This document shows positions 32,389 to 41,287 of a stretch of 64,000 bases of DNA, piece by piece. Within the stretch, counting starts at the first letter, position 1. Each line of letters starts with the position of its first letter. Where the stretch lies: contig NZ_JBBDQW010000052.1 in the NCBI RefSeq assembly GCF_040905785.1, positions 48,830-112,829 of the forward strand, read 5' to 3'. The notes under the pieces were generated by a model. The model was given only the letters and a program-made list of their open reading frames with translations. It did no database searches and was not told where the DNA came from. The stretch is from Tistlia sp040905785. Lineage in GTDB: Bacteria > Pseudomonadota > Alphaproteobacteria > Kiloniellales > DSM-21159. Position numbers and translations under genes: made by a program.

Positions 32389-32970
32389 TCAGCTCCTGCT
32401 GGCGATCAGCGCGTCGTAGGCGGCGGTGAAGCCGAGCAGGGAAACGCTGCCCTTGACCGGCTGGCGCGAGCGGTCGTGGATCGCCAGGTTGATCTGGGTG
32501 CCGGCCTTCAGCGCCTTGAGCAGCGGCTCCTCGATCAGAATCTCGGTGATGCAGCCCTGCGGCGAGCAGCGCTGCACCGGAACCCGCTGCTCCTGGCCGG
32601 AGTCGAGCTGGAAGCCGATGCCTGGCGGCAGCCAGGTCGCCAGCGGCGAGAGGATCAGCATGCCCGGCGCGTCGGCCCCCGGCGGGAAGCCCACCGCGAC
32701 CTTGGCGATCTGCTGATCCGCCGCGCCCTGGGCGAAGACGTCCTGCTCCATCTGGCAGGCCTTGGCGGTGCCGTTCGGCGGCGTGCCGCAGCGCAGCTCC
32801 CAGGACTGGAAGGTCTGGACGGTCTCGTCGGTCGGCGCGGTCCCAGCCTGCTGGGCCGTGGCGGGACCGGCCAGGGAGCCGGCGCCGAGCAGGACCGCAA
32901 GGGCGAGGGCGGCCGGAGCGAAGACGGCCGAGGCCAGGAGACGAAGCGGGAAGGCGGACATTCGCGGCAT
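32389..32970 (-). CDS. IalB-family periplasmic protein
   Basis: 193 residues from the ATG at 32970; ATGs at 32979 and 32961 are also possible. A Sec signal peptide (LASAVFAPAALALAVLLGAG, then AGPATAQQ) is followed by the invasion-associated locus B pattern: VQTFQSWELRCG, CQMEQDVFAQG, LPPGIGFQLDSG, RCSPQGCITEILIEEPLL. Four cysteines probably form two disulfides. The family is common and poorly understood in free-living alphaproteobacteria; the name comes from Bartonella and does not imply virulence. It converges with recA. Confidence 0.85.
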   Translation of the reverse strand: MPRMSAFPLRLLASAVFAPAALALAVLLGAGSLAGPATAQQAGTAPTDETVQTFQSWELRCGTPPNGTAKACQMEQDVFAQGAADQQIAKVAVGFPPGADAPGMLILSPLATWLPPGIGFQLDSGQEQRVPVQRCSPQGCITEILIEEPLLKALKAGTQINLAIHDRSRQPVKGSVSLLGFTAAYDALIASRS

Positions 32971-33040
32971 CACAATCATTCCGTTGTTGGGCGGCGCGGA
33001 GCATAGAGGAACAGGTCCCGGCGGGCCACCCCGGCGACCG

Positions 33041-33088
33041 ACCCCGAGTCGGCCCCCGAATCGGCCCCCGAATCGGCCCCCGAATCGG
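33041..33088. repeat. 12-bp tandem repeat, four copies
   Basis: Units at 33041-33052 (ACCCCGAGTCGG), 33053-33064, 33065-33076 and 33077-33088 (CCCCCGAATCGG, three identical copies). It lies in the 295-bp gap between the divergent IalB-family gene and alaS. No protein start is associated. The rest of the gap shows no clear promoter or RNA gene. Confidence 0.9.
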
Positions 33089-33265
33089 CGCCTCGACCGC
33101 CCGGCGGGCCGGCATGCTGGACAGGTCCCGGTGACGGGGCTAGAACCGGCGACCCGGCTCCTGTCGCGGGACGAACGCCCGACGTGCCGGCCGGTTCCTC
33201 GGGCGCGCGCTCGGCCCGGAGCCGGATCCCCGAGACCCAGCGGCCGCCCGGCCGAGATCGAAGCC

Positions 33266-35926
33266 ATGACCAGCACCAACGACATCCGCGCGACCTTCCT
33301 CGACTACTTCGCCGGCCAGGGTCACGAGATCGTCGAGTCCTCGTCGCTCGTGCCGCGCAACGACCCGACGCTGCTCTTCACCAACGCCGGCATGGTCCAG
33401 TTCAAGAACGTCTTCACCGGCGTCGAGCAGCGCTCCTACAAGCGCGCCACCACGTCGCAGAAATGCGTGCGCGCAGGCGGCAAGCACAACGACCTGGAGA
33501 ACGTCGGCTACACGGCGCGCCATCACACCTTCTTCGAGATGCTCGGCAACTTCTCCTTCGGCGACTACTTCAAGGACCGCGCGATCGAGCTGGCCTGGAA
33601 CCTTGTCACGCGCGAGTACGGCCTGGCGAAGGAGCGCCTGCTGGTCACGGTCTATGCCGAGGACGACCAGGCCTTCGACCTCTGGAAGAAGATCGCCGGC
33701 CTGCCCGAGGAACGCATCATCCGGATCGCGACCTCAGACAACTTCTGGGCGATGGGCGATACCGGCCCCTGCGGCCCCTGCTCCGAGATCTTCTTCGACC
33801 ACGGCGAGGGCATCCCCGGCGGCCCCCCGGGCAGCCCCGACGAGGACGGCGACCGCTTCATCGAGATCTGGAACCTCGTGTTCATGCAGTTCGAGCAGCA
33901 GTCGCCGGAGTCCCGTGTCGAACTGCCGCGCCCCTCGATCGACACCGGGATGGGACTGGAGCGCATCGCGGCCGTGCTCCAGGGCAAGCACGACAACTAC
34001 GACATCGACCTGATGCGCACCCTGATCGAGGCCTCGGCCGAGGCCTCGGCCAGCGATCCCGACGGCGCGCGCGCGGTCTCGCACCGGGTCATCGCCGACC
34101 ACCTGCGCGCCAGCTCCTTCCTGATCGCCGACGGCGTGCTGCCGTCCAACGAGGGCCGCGGCTACGTGCTGCGCCGGATCATGCGGCGGGCCATGCGCCA
34201 CGCGCATCTGCTCGGGGTCGCCGAGCCGATGATGTGGAAGCTGGTGCCCGTCCTGGTCCGCGAGATGGGCCAGCACTTCCCCGAGCTCGGCCGCGCGCAG
34301 GCGCTGATCGGCGAGACGCTGCGGCTCGAAGAGACCCGCTTCAAGGAGATGCTCGGGCGCGGCCTGAAGCTGCTCGAGGAGGAGACAGAACGGCTGCCCG
34401 GCGACGCCGCCCTGCCCGGAGAGGTCGCCTTCAAGCTCTACGACACCTTCGGCTTCCCGCTCGACCTGACCCAGGACATCCTGCGCGGCCAGGGCCGCAA
34501 GGTCGACGAGGCCGGCTACCAGGAGGCCATGGCGCGCCAGCGCGCGGCTGCGCGCAAGGCCTGGTCCGGCTCCGGCGAGGCGGCGACCGAGACGCAGTGG
34601 TTCGAGCTGCGTGACCGCCTGGGCGCCACCGAGTTCCTCGGCTACGACAGCGAGGTCGCCGAGGGCGTGATCACGGCGATCCTGCTCGACGGCAAGGCGG
34701 TCGAGCAGGCGCCGGCGGGCAGCGCTGTCGCCTTCACCGTCAACCAGACCCCCTTCTACGGCGAGTCCGGCGGCCAGCAGGCCGACAATGGCGTGGCGAT
34801 CGGCGCCGCGGGCCTGTCGGTCGCGGTCAGCGACGTGCAGCGCAGGCTCGGCGACCTCTTCGTGCACTACGGCAAGGTCGATCACGGCGTCCTGAAGGTC
34901 GGTGAGGCGGTCGAGCTGCGGGTCGACGGCGTGCGGCGTTCGGCCCTGCGTAGCCACCACTCGGCGACCCACCTGCTGCACGAGGCGCTGCGCCGACGGC
35001 TCGGCGAGCACGTCACCCAGAAGGGCTCGCTCGTCGCCCCCGACCGCCTGCGCTTCGACTTCAGCCACAACAAGCCGCTGAGCGCCGAGGACATCCAGGC
35101 GATCGAGGCCGAGGTCAACGACCGCATCCGCATCAACGAGGCGGTCACGACCCGCTACATGACCCCGCAGGAGGCGATCGAGGCGGGCGCCCTGGCGCTG
35201 TTCGGCGAGAAGTACGGTGACGAGGTGCGGGTGCTCTCGATGGGCGGCCTAGACGAGAGCCACAAGGGGCCGGGCCAGCACTACTCGACCGAGCTGTGCG
35301 GCGGCATCCACGTCCGCCGGGTCGGCGACATCGGCTTCTTCAAGATCGTCTCCGAGCAGGCGCTCGCCGCCGGCGTGCGCCGCATCGAGGCGGTCACGGG
35401 CGCGGCCGCCCTGGCCCACGTCGGCCGGCAGGAGGCCCTGCTCGCCGAGGCCGCGGCCTCGCTGCGCGCCGCGCCCTCCGACCTGCCGCAGCGCATCGCC
35501 GCCCTGCTCGAGGAGCGCAAGCGCCTGGAGCGCGACCTGGTCGAGCTGCGCCGCCGCCTGGCGACCGGCGGCGCCGGGGAGACCACGGCGGCGAGCAAGC
35601 AGATCAACGGCGTCACCTTCGCCGCGCGGGTCGTCGAGGACGTGCCGGCCAAGGACCTGAAGTCGATGGCCGACGCCCTCAAGCAGCAGCTCGGCTCGGG
35701 CGTCGCGGCCCTGGTCGGGGTCAGCGAGGGCAAGGCCTCGCTGGTCGTCGGGGTCACCGACGACCTGACCGGCCGCTTCTCGGCGATCGACCTGGTGCGC
35801 GCCGGCTCGGCCGCGCTCGGCGGCAAGGGCGGCGGCGGCCGGCCGGACATGGCCCAGGCCGGCGGCCCGGACGGCGCCAAGGCAGGCGAGGCGGTGGCGG
35901 CGATCGAGGCGGCCCTGGCCGGCTGA
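33266..35926 (+). CDS. alaS: Alanyl-tRNA synthetase
   Basis: 886 residues from the ATG at 33266; upstream in-frame sequence is not conserved. The class II core is clear (FTNAGMVQFKNVFTG, TTSQKCVRAGGKHNDLENVG, FFEMLGNFSFGDYFK), the editing domain has the zinc ligands HHSATHLLH and CGGIHVRRVGDIGFF, and the C-terminal DHHA1 domain ends with KGGGGRPDMAQAGG. It charges tRNA-Ala and clears mischarged Ser and Gly. It ends 23 bp before a strong terminator. Confidence 0.98.
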   Translation: MTSTNDIRATFLDYFAGQGHEIVESSSLVPRNDPTLLFTNAGMVQFKNVFTGVEQRSYKRATTSQKCVRAGGKHNDLENVGYTARHHTFFEMLGNFSFGDYFKDRAIELAWNLVTREYGLAKERLLVTVYAEDDQAFDLWKKIAGLPEERIIRIATSDNFWAMGDTGPCGPCSEIFFDHGEGIPGGPPGSPDEDGDRFIEIWNLVFMQFEQQSPESRVELPRPSIDTGMGLERIAAVLQGKHDNYDIDLMRTLIEASAEASASDPDGARAVSHRVIADHLRASSFLIADGVLPSNEGRGYVLRRIMRRAMRHAHLLGVAEPMMWKLVPVLVREMGQHFPELGRAQALIGETLRLEETRFKEMLGRGLKLLEEETERLPGDAALPGEVAFKLYDTFGFPLDLTQDILRGQGRKVDEAGYQEAMARQRAAARKAWSGSGEAATETQWFELRDRLGATEFLGYDSEVAEGVITAILLDGKAVEQAPAGSAVAFTVNQTPFYGESGGQQADNGVAIGAAGLSVAVSDVQRRLGDLFVHYGKVDHGVLKVGEAVELRVDGVRRSALRSHHSATHLLHEALRRRLGEHVTQKGSLVAPDRLRFDFSHNKPLSAEDIQAIEAEVNDRIRINEAVTTRYMTPQEAIEAGALALFGEKYGDEVRVLSMGGLDESHKGPGQHYSTELCGGIHVRRVGDIGFFKIVSEQALAAGVRRIEAVTGAAALAHVGRQEALLAEAAASLRAAPSDLPQRIAALLEERKRLERDLVELRRRLATGGAGETTAASKQINGVTFAARVVEDVPAKDLKSMADALKQQLGSGVAALVGVSEGKASLVVGVTDDLTGRFSAIDLVRAGSAALGGKGGGGRPDMAQAGGPDGAKAGEAVAAIEAALAG

Positions 35927-35948
35927 GCGGACGCCCTCACCGAACGCG

Positions 35949-35978
35949 AAAGGGCTTCACCGGCAGGTGAAGCCCTTT
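35949..35978. terminator. Bidirectional terminator after alaS
   Basis: A perfect 13-bp stem (35949-35961 with 35966-35978) with a 4-base loop GGCA. The stem begins with AAA and ends with TTT, then GTCGTTT, so it can work in both directions between alaS and the convergent cyclophilin gene. Confidence 0.85.
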
Positions 35979-36081
35979 GTCGTTTCCCGGAGCGCGCACT
36001 CGCTACTCGGGATGAAGCGCAAGCCAGCACCAACGGCCGCTTCGTCCCAAGCCTGTCGAGGGACGTGGGTGCGCGCAGTCC

Positions 36082-36696
36082 CTACTGCACGTCGGCCTGG
36101 ACCTTCATCGACTCGATGACGTCGGGGTTGCGAACCTTGCCGTTGGCGTTGCGCTCGCCCTTCTTGACCAGGTCGACGTTCTCCATGCCCTCCACGACCT
36201 GGCCGAAGACGGTGTACTGGCCGTCGAGCCACTCCGAGCGCTCGAAGACGATAAAGAACTGGCTGTTGGCGCTGTCGGGGCTCTGCGAGCGGGCCATGCC
36301 GAGGGTGCCCTTCTCGAAGGGAATCCGGCTGAACTCGGCCTTGAGGTCGGGCAGCTCGGAGCCGCCGGTGCCGTCGCCGCGCGGGTCGCCGGTCTGGGCC
36401 ATGAAGCCCTCGATCACCCGGTGAAACTTGAGGCCGTCGTAGAAGCCCTCGCGGGTCAGGGTCTTGACGCGCTCGACGTGGTTCGGCGCGACATCGGGGA
36501 ACAGCTCGATGACGACCGGGCCGTCCTTGAGCTGCATGATCAGGGTGTTCTCTGGGTCGGCCGCCCGGCCTTCGCTCGTCGCCATGGCCAGGAGGCCTCC
36601 GATGATGATTGCGGAAAGGAAGCCGAGTCGTGCGACGCGGCGGATCGCGGGAAGGAAGCCGCGCCGTCCGGCGCGGCGGGAAGTGCGGTCGGTCAT
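36082..36696 (-). CDS. Periplasmic cyclophilin-type peptidyl-prolyl isomerase
   Basis: 204 residues from the ATG at 36696, which overlaps the icd stop by 4 bp. An Arg-rich n-region and hydrophobic stretch (LGFLSAIIIGGLLAMATSEG, then RAADPENT) make a signal peptide. The cyclophilin core has FHRVIEGFMAQTGDPRGDGT, GTLGMARSQSPDSANSQFFI and WLDGQYTVFGQVVEG, with the catalytic Arg in FHRV and the Gln in FMAQ. It isomerises X-Pro bonds, probably in the periplasm. It is translationally coupled to icd, but functional linkage is not obvious. Confidence 0.93.
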   Translation of the reverse strand: MTDRTSRRAGRRGFLPAIRRVARLGFLSAIIIGGLLAMATSEGRAADPENTLIMQLKDGPVVIELFPDVAPNHVERVKTLTREGFYDGLKFHRVIEGFMAQTGDPRGDGTGGSELPDLKAEFSRIPFEKGTLGMARSQSPDSANSQFFIVFERSEWLDGQYTVFGQVVEGMENVDLVKKGERNANGKVRNPDVIESMKVQADVQ

Positions 36697-37907
36697 GCCA
36701 TCGCCTTCTGCAGGTTCCGGTCCAGCTTGTCGAGGAACTCGCGGGTGGTCAGCCAGGGCTGGTCCGGGCCGATCAGCAGCGCCAGGTCCTTGGTCATGTC
36801 GCCGGCCTCGACGGTGTCGACGCAGACCTTCTCGAGGGTCTCGGCGAAGCTCGCGACCTCGGGCGTGCCGTCGAAGCTGCCGCGGTACTTGAGGCCGCGC
36901 GTCCAGGCGAAGATCGAGGCGATCGGATTGGTCGAGGTCTCCTTGCCCTGCTGGTGCATGCGGTAGTGCCGCGTCACCGTGCCGTGGGCCGCCTCGGCCT
37001 CGACCGTCTTGCCGTCCGGGGTCATCAGCACCGAGGTCATCAGGCCGAGCGAGCCGAAGCCCTGGGCCACGGTGTCGGACTGGACGTCGCCGTCGTAGTT
37101 CTTGCAGGCCCAGACGAAGCCGCCCGACCACTTCAGCGCGCTCGCCACCATGTCGTCGATCAGGCGGTGCTCGTAGATGATGCCCTTGGCCGCGAAGCTG
37201 TCCTTGAACTCGGCGTCGAAAACCTCCTGGAAGAGGTCCTTGAAGCGGCCGTCGTAGGCTTTGAGGATGGTGTTCTTGGTCGAGAGGTAGACCGGGTAGC
37301 CGCGCATCAGGCCGTAGTTGAAGGAGGCGCGGGCGAAGCCTCGGATCGACTCGTCGTGGTTGTACATCCCCATGGCGACGCCGCTCTCCGGGAAATCATG
37401 GATCTCCCAGGTCGTCGCCTCGCCGCCGCCGGCGGGCTGGAAGGTCATGGTCAGCTTGCCCGGGCCCGGGACCTTGAAATCGGTGGCGCGGTACTGGTCG
37501 CCGAAGGCGTGGCGGCCGATGATGATCGGCTGGGTCCAGCCGGGCACCAAGCGCGGCACGTTCTGGCAGACGATCGGCTCGCGGAAGATGGTGCCGCCGA
37601 TGATGTTGCGGATCGTGCCGTTCGGCGACCGCCACATCTTCTTTAGCTTGAACTCCTCGACGCGCGCCTCGTCCGGGGTGATCGTCGCGCACTTCACGCC
37701 GACGCCGTACTGCTTGATCGCGTTGGCGGCGTCGATCGTGATCTGGTCGTCGGTGCGGTCGCGCTCCTCGACCCCCAGGTCGAAGTACTTCAGGTCGACG
37801 TCGAGGTAGGGAAGGATCAGCTTCTCCTTGATGAAGGCCCAGATGATGCGCGTCATCTCGTCGCCGTCGAGCTCGACGATCGGGTTTGCGACCTTGATCT
37901 TCGCCAT
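36693..37907 (-). CDS. icd: NADP-dependent isocitrate dehydrogenase
   Basis: 404 residues from the ATG at 37907. This is the eukaryotic-like, homodimeric NADP-IDH type: VANPIVELDGDEMTRIIWAF at the start, then CATITPDEARVEEFKLKKMW, RSPNGTIRNIIGGTIFREPI and the metal-binding CKNYDGDVQSDTVAQGFGSL. It converts isocitrate to 2-oxoglutarate and CO2 with NADPH in the TCA cycle. The upstream 161 bp before the LOG gene show no obvious operator. The call is unambiguous. Confidence 0.97.
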   Translation of the reverse strand: MAKIKVANPIVELDGDEMTRIIWAFIKEKLILPYLDVDLKYFDLGVEERDRTDDQITIDAANAIKQYGVGVKCATITPDEARVEEFKLKKMWRSPNGTIRNIIGGTIFREPIVCQNVPRLVPGWTQPIIIGRHAFGDQYRATDFKVPGPGKLTMTFQPAGGGEATTWEIHDFPESGVAMGMYNHDESIRGFARASFNYGLMRGYPVYLSTKNTILKAYDGRFKDLFQEVFDAEFKDSFAAKGIIYEHRLIDDMVASALKWSGGFVWACKNYDGDVQSDTVAQGFGSLGLMTSVLMTPDGKTVEAEAAHGTVTRHYRMHQQGKETSTNPIASIFAWTRGLKYRGSFDGTPEVASFAETLEKVCVDTVEAGDMTKDLALLIGPDQPWLTTREFLDKLDRNLQKAMA

Positions 37908-38068
37908 GGGTTCCTTCCGTGCAGTCGTGCCAGGGGACCGATCGGTCCGGGCAGTCGGGAATCGGGGCCGCGCGGCGCTCCCGCGCGGCGGCGGGCGCAC
38001 AATAGCAGCAAGCGACGGTCAGGCAAGGCGCCGGCGCGGCGCCGGCCGCGCCGGGGCCCGGGGGGCGC

Positions 38069-38650
38069 TCAGGCCAGCTCGATGTCGTCGCTCGGCCGCG
38101 GCGGCGGCGCCAGCTCGAGCGCCGGGAACAGGTCCTCGACCCGGCCGACCACCGAGAGCAGGGCCGCATGCTTGGGGCGCACGAAGCCGGCGCGTACCAT
38201 GTGGCCGAGCGCGGCCAGCAGGGCGTCCCAGTAGCCGGCGACGTTGACGAGGATCACCGGCTTGTCATGCAGGCCGAGCTGTCGCCAGGTCAGGATCTCG
38301 AAGGTCTCGTCCAGCGTGCCCAGCCCGCCGGGCAGGATGGCGAAGGCGTCGGACTCGTCGAACATGCGCATCTTGCGCTCGTGCATCGAGCCGACGACCT
38401 CCATCCGGGTAACCGCGTCGTTCTGCACCTCGCGGCGCTGCAGGTGCTCGGGGATGATACCGTGGACCTCGCCGCCGCCGGCCAGCGCTGCGTCGGCGGC
38501 GGCGCCCATCAGGCCGATGCTGCCGCCGCCATAGACCAGCTTCACGCCGCGCCGCGCGGCCTCGCGGCCGAGCGTCCGGGCCGCCTCGGCGTAGACCGGG
38601 TCGCCGCCGGCATTGGAGCCGCAGTAGAGGCAGATCGATCGGATGAGCAA
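38069..38650 (-). CDS. LOG-family nucleotide 5'-monophosphate phosphoribohydrolase
   Basis: 193 residues. The start SICLYCGSNAGGDPVYAEAA, the VYGGGSIGLMGAAADAAL loop and the catalytic/phosphate motif LPGGLGTLDETFEI identify the LOG (TIGR00730) family, with the PGGxGTxxE motif intact. Such enzymes release free base from cytokinin riboside monophosphate or related nucleotides; in bacteria the substrate is often unclear. It is on the same strand as icd, 161 bp upstream. Confidence 0.9.
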   Translation of the reverse strand: MLIRSICLYCGSNAGGDPVYAEAARTLGREAARRGVKLVYGGGSIGLMGAAADAALAGGGEVHGIIPEHLQRREVQNDAVTRMEVVGSMHERKMRMFDESDAFAILPGGLGTLDETFEILTWRQLGLHDKPVILVNVAGYWDALLAALGHMVRAGFVRPKHAALLSVVGRVEDLFPALELAPPPRPSDDIELA

Positions 38651-38882
38651 GGCGTAACTCCTGGTTGCGGCGGAAAGGCGGGTGAGGGGGCCTGGGCCGA
38701 GGTTCGTTCGTCCCCGTTCAGAAACCCGCCGGGCGACACTTGGTTCGCTGCCGACGGCACGCCGACCAGCTCGTCCCCCACTTGGTTCCCGGAGCCGGTG
38801 CCTCGGTCCGGCCCGCAGCGACGTTGCGCGGGTGGAACCACCATATTACGGTCAAAGTCGGCAGGTGGAGGAATCGGAAGCG

Positions 38883-40625
38883 ATGGGCTCGAGGCTCGCA
38901 GTCGTCGTTGCGGCGCTGGTGGCGGTTCTGCTGCTTGCCGCCGGCTACTTCCTGTTCTGGCAGGAGGAGCCCGGCCGCGAGGCGCAGCGCGCCGAAGCGC
39001 CGGACGGCGCGTCCGGCGTGTCGGATCCGCCCGCCCAGTCGTCGCCGGAGTCGTCGCCGGAGTCGTCGCCGGAGTCGTCGCCCGAGTCGTCGCCGGATTC
39101 TCCTGCCGAATCGTCCTCCGCCTCGCCCGCCGAGTCGCAGGCGCCGACGACCGCCGAGTCTCCGGGTTTGGTCGAGCCCCCGGCACAGGACCGCGCCGAC
39201 GCCGCGGGCGAGCCGGGCACGCGGGAAACCCCGGGGCCGGCACCTGCCGCGCAAGCGCCCGACTCCACGACAGAGACCACGCCCGAAACCACGCCCGAAA
39301 ACACGCCCGGCACCACGCCCGACACCTCGGCAGAGGGCGGTACCGCTGCGCCCGGGTCAGGAGCTGCCGAGCCGGCCGCCCCCGGAACCGCAGGCTCGAC
39401 CCCTGGCGCTGCGCGCCAGGCGGCCGGAGAATCCGATACCGCCGTCCCGCAAGCATCGGGCTCCGCCACCACCGCGACGCCGGAGGCCACCGCCACCGCG
39501 CCGACATCCGATGCCCCGGCAGCGGACCGGGCCCCTGCCGCCAGCGTCGCCACGCCCTCGGCGCCGACGGATCAGGCGGCGGATGGCGGGGCGCCGGCCG
39601 AGACCTCGGGCGCGGCGCCCTCTCCGGTCGAGCCCTCGACGCCGGAACAGGCGCCGTCCGACGGCGCCGAGAACGGACAAATCGCCGGCCTGCCGCAACA
39701 GGAACCGGCCGAGCAGCCGGCGCCGCAGACGCTGCCGGCGCGCAGCGTGCCGAGCTTCGATGTCGTCCATATCGAGCGCAGCGGGTCGGCGGTGATCGCC
39801 GGGCGCGCCGAGCCGGGCAGCACGGTGACGGTGATGCGCAACGGGGAGATCCTGGGCAGGGCCGAGGCCAATGCCAGCGGCGAGTGGGTGTTCCTGCCCG
39901 ACCGGCCGCTGGCGCCGGGCGACCATGAGCTGAGCCTCCTGGCGCGCGGTCGCGACGGCCGCGAGATCGAGGCGCCGCGCGTCGTCGTCGTCTCGGTGCC
40001 GCAGCCGGACCTGCAGGTCGCCCGTCCCGCCGGCTCGCCCGAAGGCGCCGAGCCGGTGGAGCCCGCCCCGGTCGAGCCGCGCGGGCCGGTCGCCGTCGCC
40101 CTCGACAAGAGCGGCCTCGGCGACGTCGTGGTGCTGCAGGGCATCGATGCCGGCGTCGCCGTCGGCGACCTGGTCCTGGAGACCCTGCGCTACGACGCCG
40201 AGGGCCGGGTGACCGTCACCGGAAAGGTGACCCCCGGCGGGCGGGTCTTCGCCTACATCGACGACGGTTTCGCCGGCGAGGCCGAGGGCGACGCCCAGGG
40301 CGGCTGGCGGTTGACTGCGGGAGAGCCGGTGTCGCTGGGCCTGCACCGCCTGCGCCTCGACCAGGTCGGCGAGGGCGGCGAGGTGCTCGCCCGCCTGGAG
40401 ACGCCCTTCGCACGCTCGACCTTGCTGACCGACCTGCCGGAGGGCGAGCGGCTGGTGATCGTCCAGCCGGGCAACTCGCTCTGGCGCATCGCCCAGCGCA
40501 CCTACGGCGAGGGCCTGCGCTACACGGTGATCTTCGAGGCCAACGATTCGCAGATCCGCGACCCGAACCTGATCTATCCCGGGCAGATCTTCACGGTGCC
40601 CGAGGAGCCGCGCCCGCCGAGCTGA
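38883..40625 (+). CDS. Membrane-anchored LysM protein with Ser/Pro/Glu and Thr/Pro repeats
   Basis: 580 residues from the ATG at 38883, preceded by GGAAG. One N-terminal membrane helix (LAVVVAALVAVLLLAAGYFL) is followed by some 250 residues of repetitive linker (five SSPE-type units near residue 53, TTPE-type units near residue 135). Then come beta-rich segments (about 290-480: VIAGRAEPGSTVTVMRNGEI) and a C-terminal LysM domain (IVQPGNSLWRIAQRTYGEGL). It probably spans the periplasm and binds peptidoglycan. Layout is typical of alphaproteobacterial LysM proteins of unknown task. Converges with the gene at 40641. Confidence 0.82.
   Translation: MGSRLAVVVAALVAVLLLAAGYFLFWQEEPGREAQRAEAPDGASGVSDPPAQSSPESSPESSPESSPESSPDSPAESSSASPAESQAPTTAESPGLVEPPAQDRADAAGEPGTRETPGPAPAAQAPDSTTETTPETTPENTPGTTPDTSAEGGTAAPGSGAAEPAAPGTAGSTPGAARQAAGESDTAVPQASGSATTATPEATATAPTSDAPAADRAPAASVATPSAPTDQAADGGAPAETSGAAPSPVEPSTPEQAPSDGAENGQIAGLPQQEPAEQPAPQTLPARSVPSFDVVHIERSGSAVIAGRAEPGSTVTVMRNGEILGRAEANASGEWVFLPDRPLAPGDHELSLLARGRDGREIEAPRVVVVSVPQPDLQVARPAGSPEGAEPVEPAPVEPRGPVAVALDKSGLGDVVVLQGIDAGVAVGDLVLETLRYDAEGRVTVTGKVTPGGRVFAYIDDGFAGEAEGDAQGGWRLTAGEPVSLGLHRLRLDQVGEGGEVLARLETPFARSTLLTDLPEGERLVIVQPGNSLWRIAQRTYGEGLRYTVIFEANDSQIRDPNLIYPGQIFTVPEEPRPPS
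39039..39098 (+). repeat. 12-bp in-frame tandem repeat in the LysM gene
   Basis: Five copies of TCGTCGCCGGAG (two with one change) at 39039-39050, -39062, -39074, -39086 and -39098, coding SSPE units. A second, looser repeat of ACGCCCGAMACC type near 39284-39330 codes TTPE-like units. Copy number may vary between strains. Confidence 0.9.
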
Positions 40626-40640
40626 GCGCCGGCGTGCCGC

Positions 40641-41228
40641 TCAGGCGTTGGCGAAGGCGAGCTGGCGGGAGCGGGTGGCAGCGCCGCGCAGGGTCTCGGC
40701 GCGGTGTGCCTCGTCGAGCAGGTCGCCGGTCAGCTCGAGCCAGGGCCGCAGGCAGAGCAGCAGCGAGCAGAGCGTGGCGATGCAGGAGACCGGCGTGCGC
40801 GGCCGCGGCGTCGTGCCCTCGGCCGCGATCCGCAAGACCTGGTCCTGGGAGATCAGGAAGTGGAGGCCGCGCTTGGTCGTGGCGCCGCGCGCCAGGCGGA
40901 TCATTTGGTGGCGCGTGCTGCCGGCCTCGGCGGTGTAGGGCAGGGGGCCGAGGTCGGCGGTGATCGCCATCTTGCCGGTCTCGGTGAGGTCGAGCCGTCC
41001 CTCGAAGCGGACCCCTCGATAGACGCACTTGAAGCTCAGGGACTCGCCGTCGCCGCGCCGCTCCAGGCGGCCGTCGGCGCGCCAGACGATCCGGCCCATC
41101 TCGATCGGCAGCTGCTCCTCGGCGGCCAGCCGCACCGCGTCCTGGATGAATTCCTCGGGATCAAGGACTTCCGGGTCACTCGCATCCTGCGTCACCGTGA
41201 ACGTTCCTTCCGCTTGGACCTGTTGCAA
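40641..41228 (-). CDS. Unknown protein with a CtrA-like site
   Basis: 195 residues, no signal peptide; a hydrophobic Cys-containing stretch (VSCIATLCSLLLCLRPWLEL) near residue 150 may be a buried helix. The N-terminal half has an acidic region (DPEVLDPEEFIQDAVRLAAE) and beta-like FKCVYRGVRFEGRLDLTE. I do not recognise a family. The only functional hint is the CtrA-like site 23 bp upstream, which would put it with the cell-cycle/motility genes. It follows the RND pump gene after 53 bp on the same strand, but its own control site suggests separate transcription. Confidence 0.7.
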   Translation of the reverse strand: MQQVQAEGTFTVTQDASDPEVLDPEEFIQDAVRLAAEEQLPIEMGRIVWRADGRLERRGDGESLSFKCVYRGVRFEGRLDLTETGKMAITADLGPLPYTAEAGSTRHQMIRLARGATTKRGLHFLISQDQVLRIAAEGTTPRPRTPVSCIATLCSLLLCLRPWLELTGDLLDEAHRAETLRGAATRSRQLAFANA

Positions 41229-41250
41229 GGGCCAGGGTAGCGGCCGGCCC

Positions 41251-41265
41251 TTAACGGCCCGTAAA
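41251..41265 (-). promoter_or_regulatory. CtrA-like binding site upstream of the unknown gene
   Basis: Read on the minus strand, TTTA-CGGGCCG-TTAA, the same form as the sites before fliX, cheY and flgB. It is 23 bp upstream of the ATG at 41228, closer than the others (49-81 bp), which suits direct control of the promoter. Confidence 0.5.
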
Positions 41266-41287
41266 GGCCGCTACTCGGCCGCTACTC
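41266..41287 (-). repeat. 11-bp tandem duplication at the RND gene stop codon
   Basis: GGCCGCTACTC occurs twice in a row (41266-41276, 41277-41287). On the minus strand each copy carries GAG-TAG, so the RND stop codon and its context are duplicated. A third partial copy (GGCCGCT) follows. Confidence 0.85.

Noticed and set aside
33118..33170. tRNA-like 3' end on the minus strand (GGTTCTAGC within a CCGG context) before alaS
   Set aside because: The bases flanking the TTCTAGC loop do not form a 5-bp T-stem, and no anticodon or D-arm can be found upstream; chance similarity.
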